In this document: positions 63,151 through 64,000 of the stretch, in pieces
Numbering within the stretch: the first letter of the stretch is position 1
Layout of the letters: the number at the start of each line of letters is the position of its first letter
Assembly (NCBI RefSeq): GCF_038896935.1
Contig: NZ_JBANDC010000001.1
Span: forward strand, 372,001 to 436,000
Direction: 5' to 3'
Origin: Collimonas rhizosphaerae
Lineage (GTDB): Bacteria; Pseudomonadota; Gammaproteobacteria; Burkholderiales; Burkholderiaceae_D
Length of the DNA: 64,000 nt
Program-made: the position numbers and the translations under genes
The notes under the pieces: generated by a model
Told to the model about the DNA's origin: nothing
Seen by the model: the letters and a program-made list of their open reading frames with translations, nothing else
Databases searched by the model: none

Positions 63151-64000
63151 ATGAATAAAAAAATATTTGCACTGGCTATCGCCGGCATCCTGGTGCTGCT
63201 GGCGTTTCCCCAGGTTTTCCCGAATCCGTACTACATCCACCTGGCTGAAACCATCCTGATCTACGCCATCCTGTTGTTCGGGCTGGACATCGTGGTCGGC
63301 TACACCGGCCAGGTTTCGCTGGGACATGCCGGCCTGTTCGGCATCGGTTCCTATACGACCGGCGTGCTGGTGTTCAAGCTCGGCTGGCCGTTTCTGGTTG
63401 CAGCCCCGGCCAGCCTGGCGGTGACCGCCATCTTCGGCGCCGTCCTGGCGCTGCCGGCGCTGCGGGTGACGGGACCTTACCTGGCCATGGTCACGCTGGC
63501 GTTCGGCACCATCATCCAGATCCTGATCAATGAGATGAGCTTCCTGACGGAAGGGCCGATGGGGATCAAGTTGAACAAGCCGAGCTTCTTCGGCCATCGC
63601 CTCGACGAGGTGGAGTATTTCTACCTGGTGGCGGCGCTGATGGTGTTGTCGCTGATCGTCGTGCACAGGATCCTCAAGTCGCACCTGGGGCGTGCCTTCC
63701 AGGCGCTGCGCGATAGTCCGATCGCTTCCGATTGCATGGGGGTTTCGGTGTATCGCTACAAGGTGTACGCGTTTGTGATCAGCGCCGCGCTGGCTGGCCT
63801 GGCGGGCAGCCTGTATGCGTATTCGGAGGAATACATTTCGCCGAATACCTATAACTTCGAATTGACCATCCTGTTCCTGCTGGCGGTCATCATGGGCGGG
63901 CGCAAGAGCCGCACCGGCTCGTTGATCGGGGCCTTGATCGTGGTCATGCTGCCGAGCCTGCTGGCGGATATTGAACTGTTCCGCCAGATCGCCACGGCTG
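63151..64000 (+). CDS. livM: Branched-chain amino-acid ABC transporter permease LivM, 3' end outside window
   Basis: The frame starts at the ATG at 63151 and stays open for 283 codons to the window end. The visible part has LivM features: LIYAILLFGLDIVVGYTGQV, SLGHAGLFGIGSYTTGVLVF, LRVTGPYLAMVTLAFGTIIQ and the EAA-like loop FQALRDSPIASDCMGVSVYR. The ATPase genes livG and livF are expected beyond the edge. Confidence 0.93.
   Translation, partial: MNKKIFALAIAGILVLLAFPQVFPNPYYIHLAETILIYAILLFGLDIVVGYTGQVSLGHAGLFGIGSYTTGVLVFKLGWPFLVAAPASLAVTAIFGAVLALPALRVTGPYLAMVTLAFGTIIQILINEMSFLTEGPMGIKLNKPSFFGHRLDEVEYFYLVAALMVLSLIVVHRILKSHLGRAFQALRDSPIASDCMGVSVYRYKVYAFVISAALAGLAGSLYAYSEEYISPNTYNFELTILFLLAVIMGGRKSRTGSLIGALIVVMLPSLLADIELFRQIATA

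Overview
The window is a stretch of chromosome from a betaproteobacterium of the order Burkholderiales, most likely the family Oxalobacteraceae (Collimonas, Herbaspirillum or Janthinobacterium type). The evidence is the GC-rich coding sequence, the gene order mdh / GntR / sdhCDAB / sdhE / gltA / odhAB / lpdA, the phaC-phaB-phaR-rimO order, a DUF2863 protein and an FtrABCD-type iron locus. I place it by gene content only. I see no prophage, transposase, CRISPR array or integron. Almost all of it looks like core chromosome.

Region 1 (1-21.3 kb) is a TCA-cycle supercluster. On the minus strand, mdh, a CitE-like lyase, a small MliC-like secreted protein and acnA form a probable operon; a DUF2863 gene, cut by the window edge, lies beyond it. 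On the plus strand run a GntR/UTRA regulator, sdhCDAB, sdhE, gltA, odhA, odhB, lpdA, a small lipoprotein and zapE. Together they encode the cycle steps 2-oxoglutarate to succinyl-CoA, succinate to fumarate, malate to oxaloacetate, and citrate synthesis and isomerisation. A perfect 20-bp palindrome sits at the divergent mdh/gntR promoter. Most intercistronic gaps on the plus side carry long inverted repeats.

Region 2 (21.3-32 kb) holds a secreted coiled-coil protein, a PP2C phosphatase, a DUF465 protein, a DinG/YoaA helicase, exopolyphosphatase and an orphan periplasmic binding protein. A lysine/alanine/proline-rich histone-H1-like protein follows. The most interesting locus comes next: a three-gene operon of an OlsB-like acyltransferase, a PlcP/LpxH-like metallophosphoesterase and a GT4 glycosyltransferase. 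It is preceded by TGTCAT elements spaced by exact multiples of 11 bp, which is PhoB-box geometry. This predicts membrane-lipid remodelling under phosphate starvation.

Region 3 (32-47 kb) holds housekeeping genes: bamD, rluD, pgeF, the polyhydroxyalkanoate genes phaC, phaB and phaR, rimO, a metC-like gene, and the minus-strand run mfd, serB, a small membrane protein and a GNAT enzyme.

Region 4 (47-64 kb) holds ispD-ispF and an OmpR/EnvZ-type two-component pair, with a five-copy 18-bp tandem repeat at the kinase 3' end. Then come a small secreted protein, tRNA-Arg(ACG) and a Fur-boxed ftrABCD-type iron-uptake operon. After these are an SBF-like transporter, an aldo/keto reductase, an MFS exporter, a peptide-binding protein, a cold-shock gene and the start of a branched-chain amino-acid ABC operon (livK, livH, partial livM) that leaves the window.

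I did not find a clearly novel defence or mobile system. The best candidates for follow-up are the Pho-box lipid operon, the palindrome with the intercistronic repeats of the TCA cluster, and the tandem repeat at the kinase stop codon.
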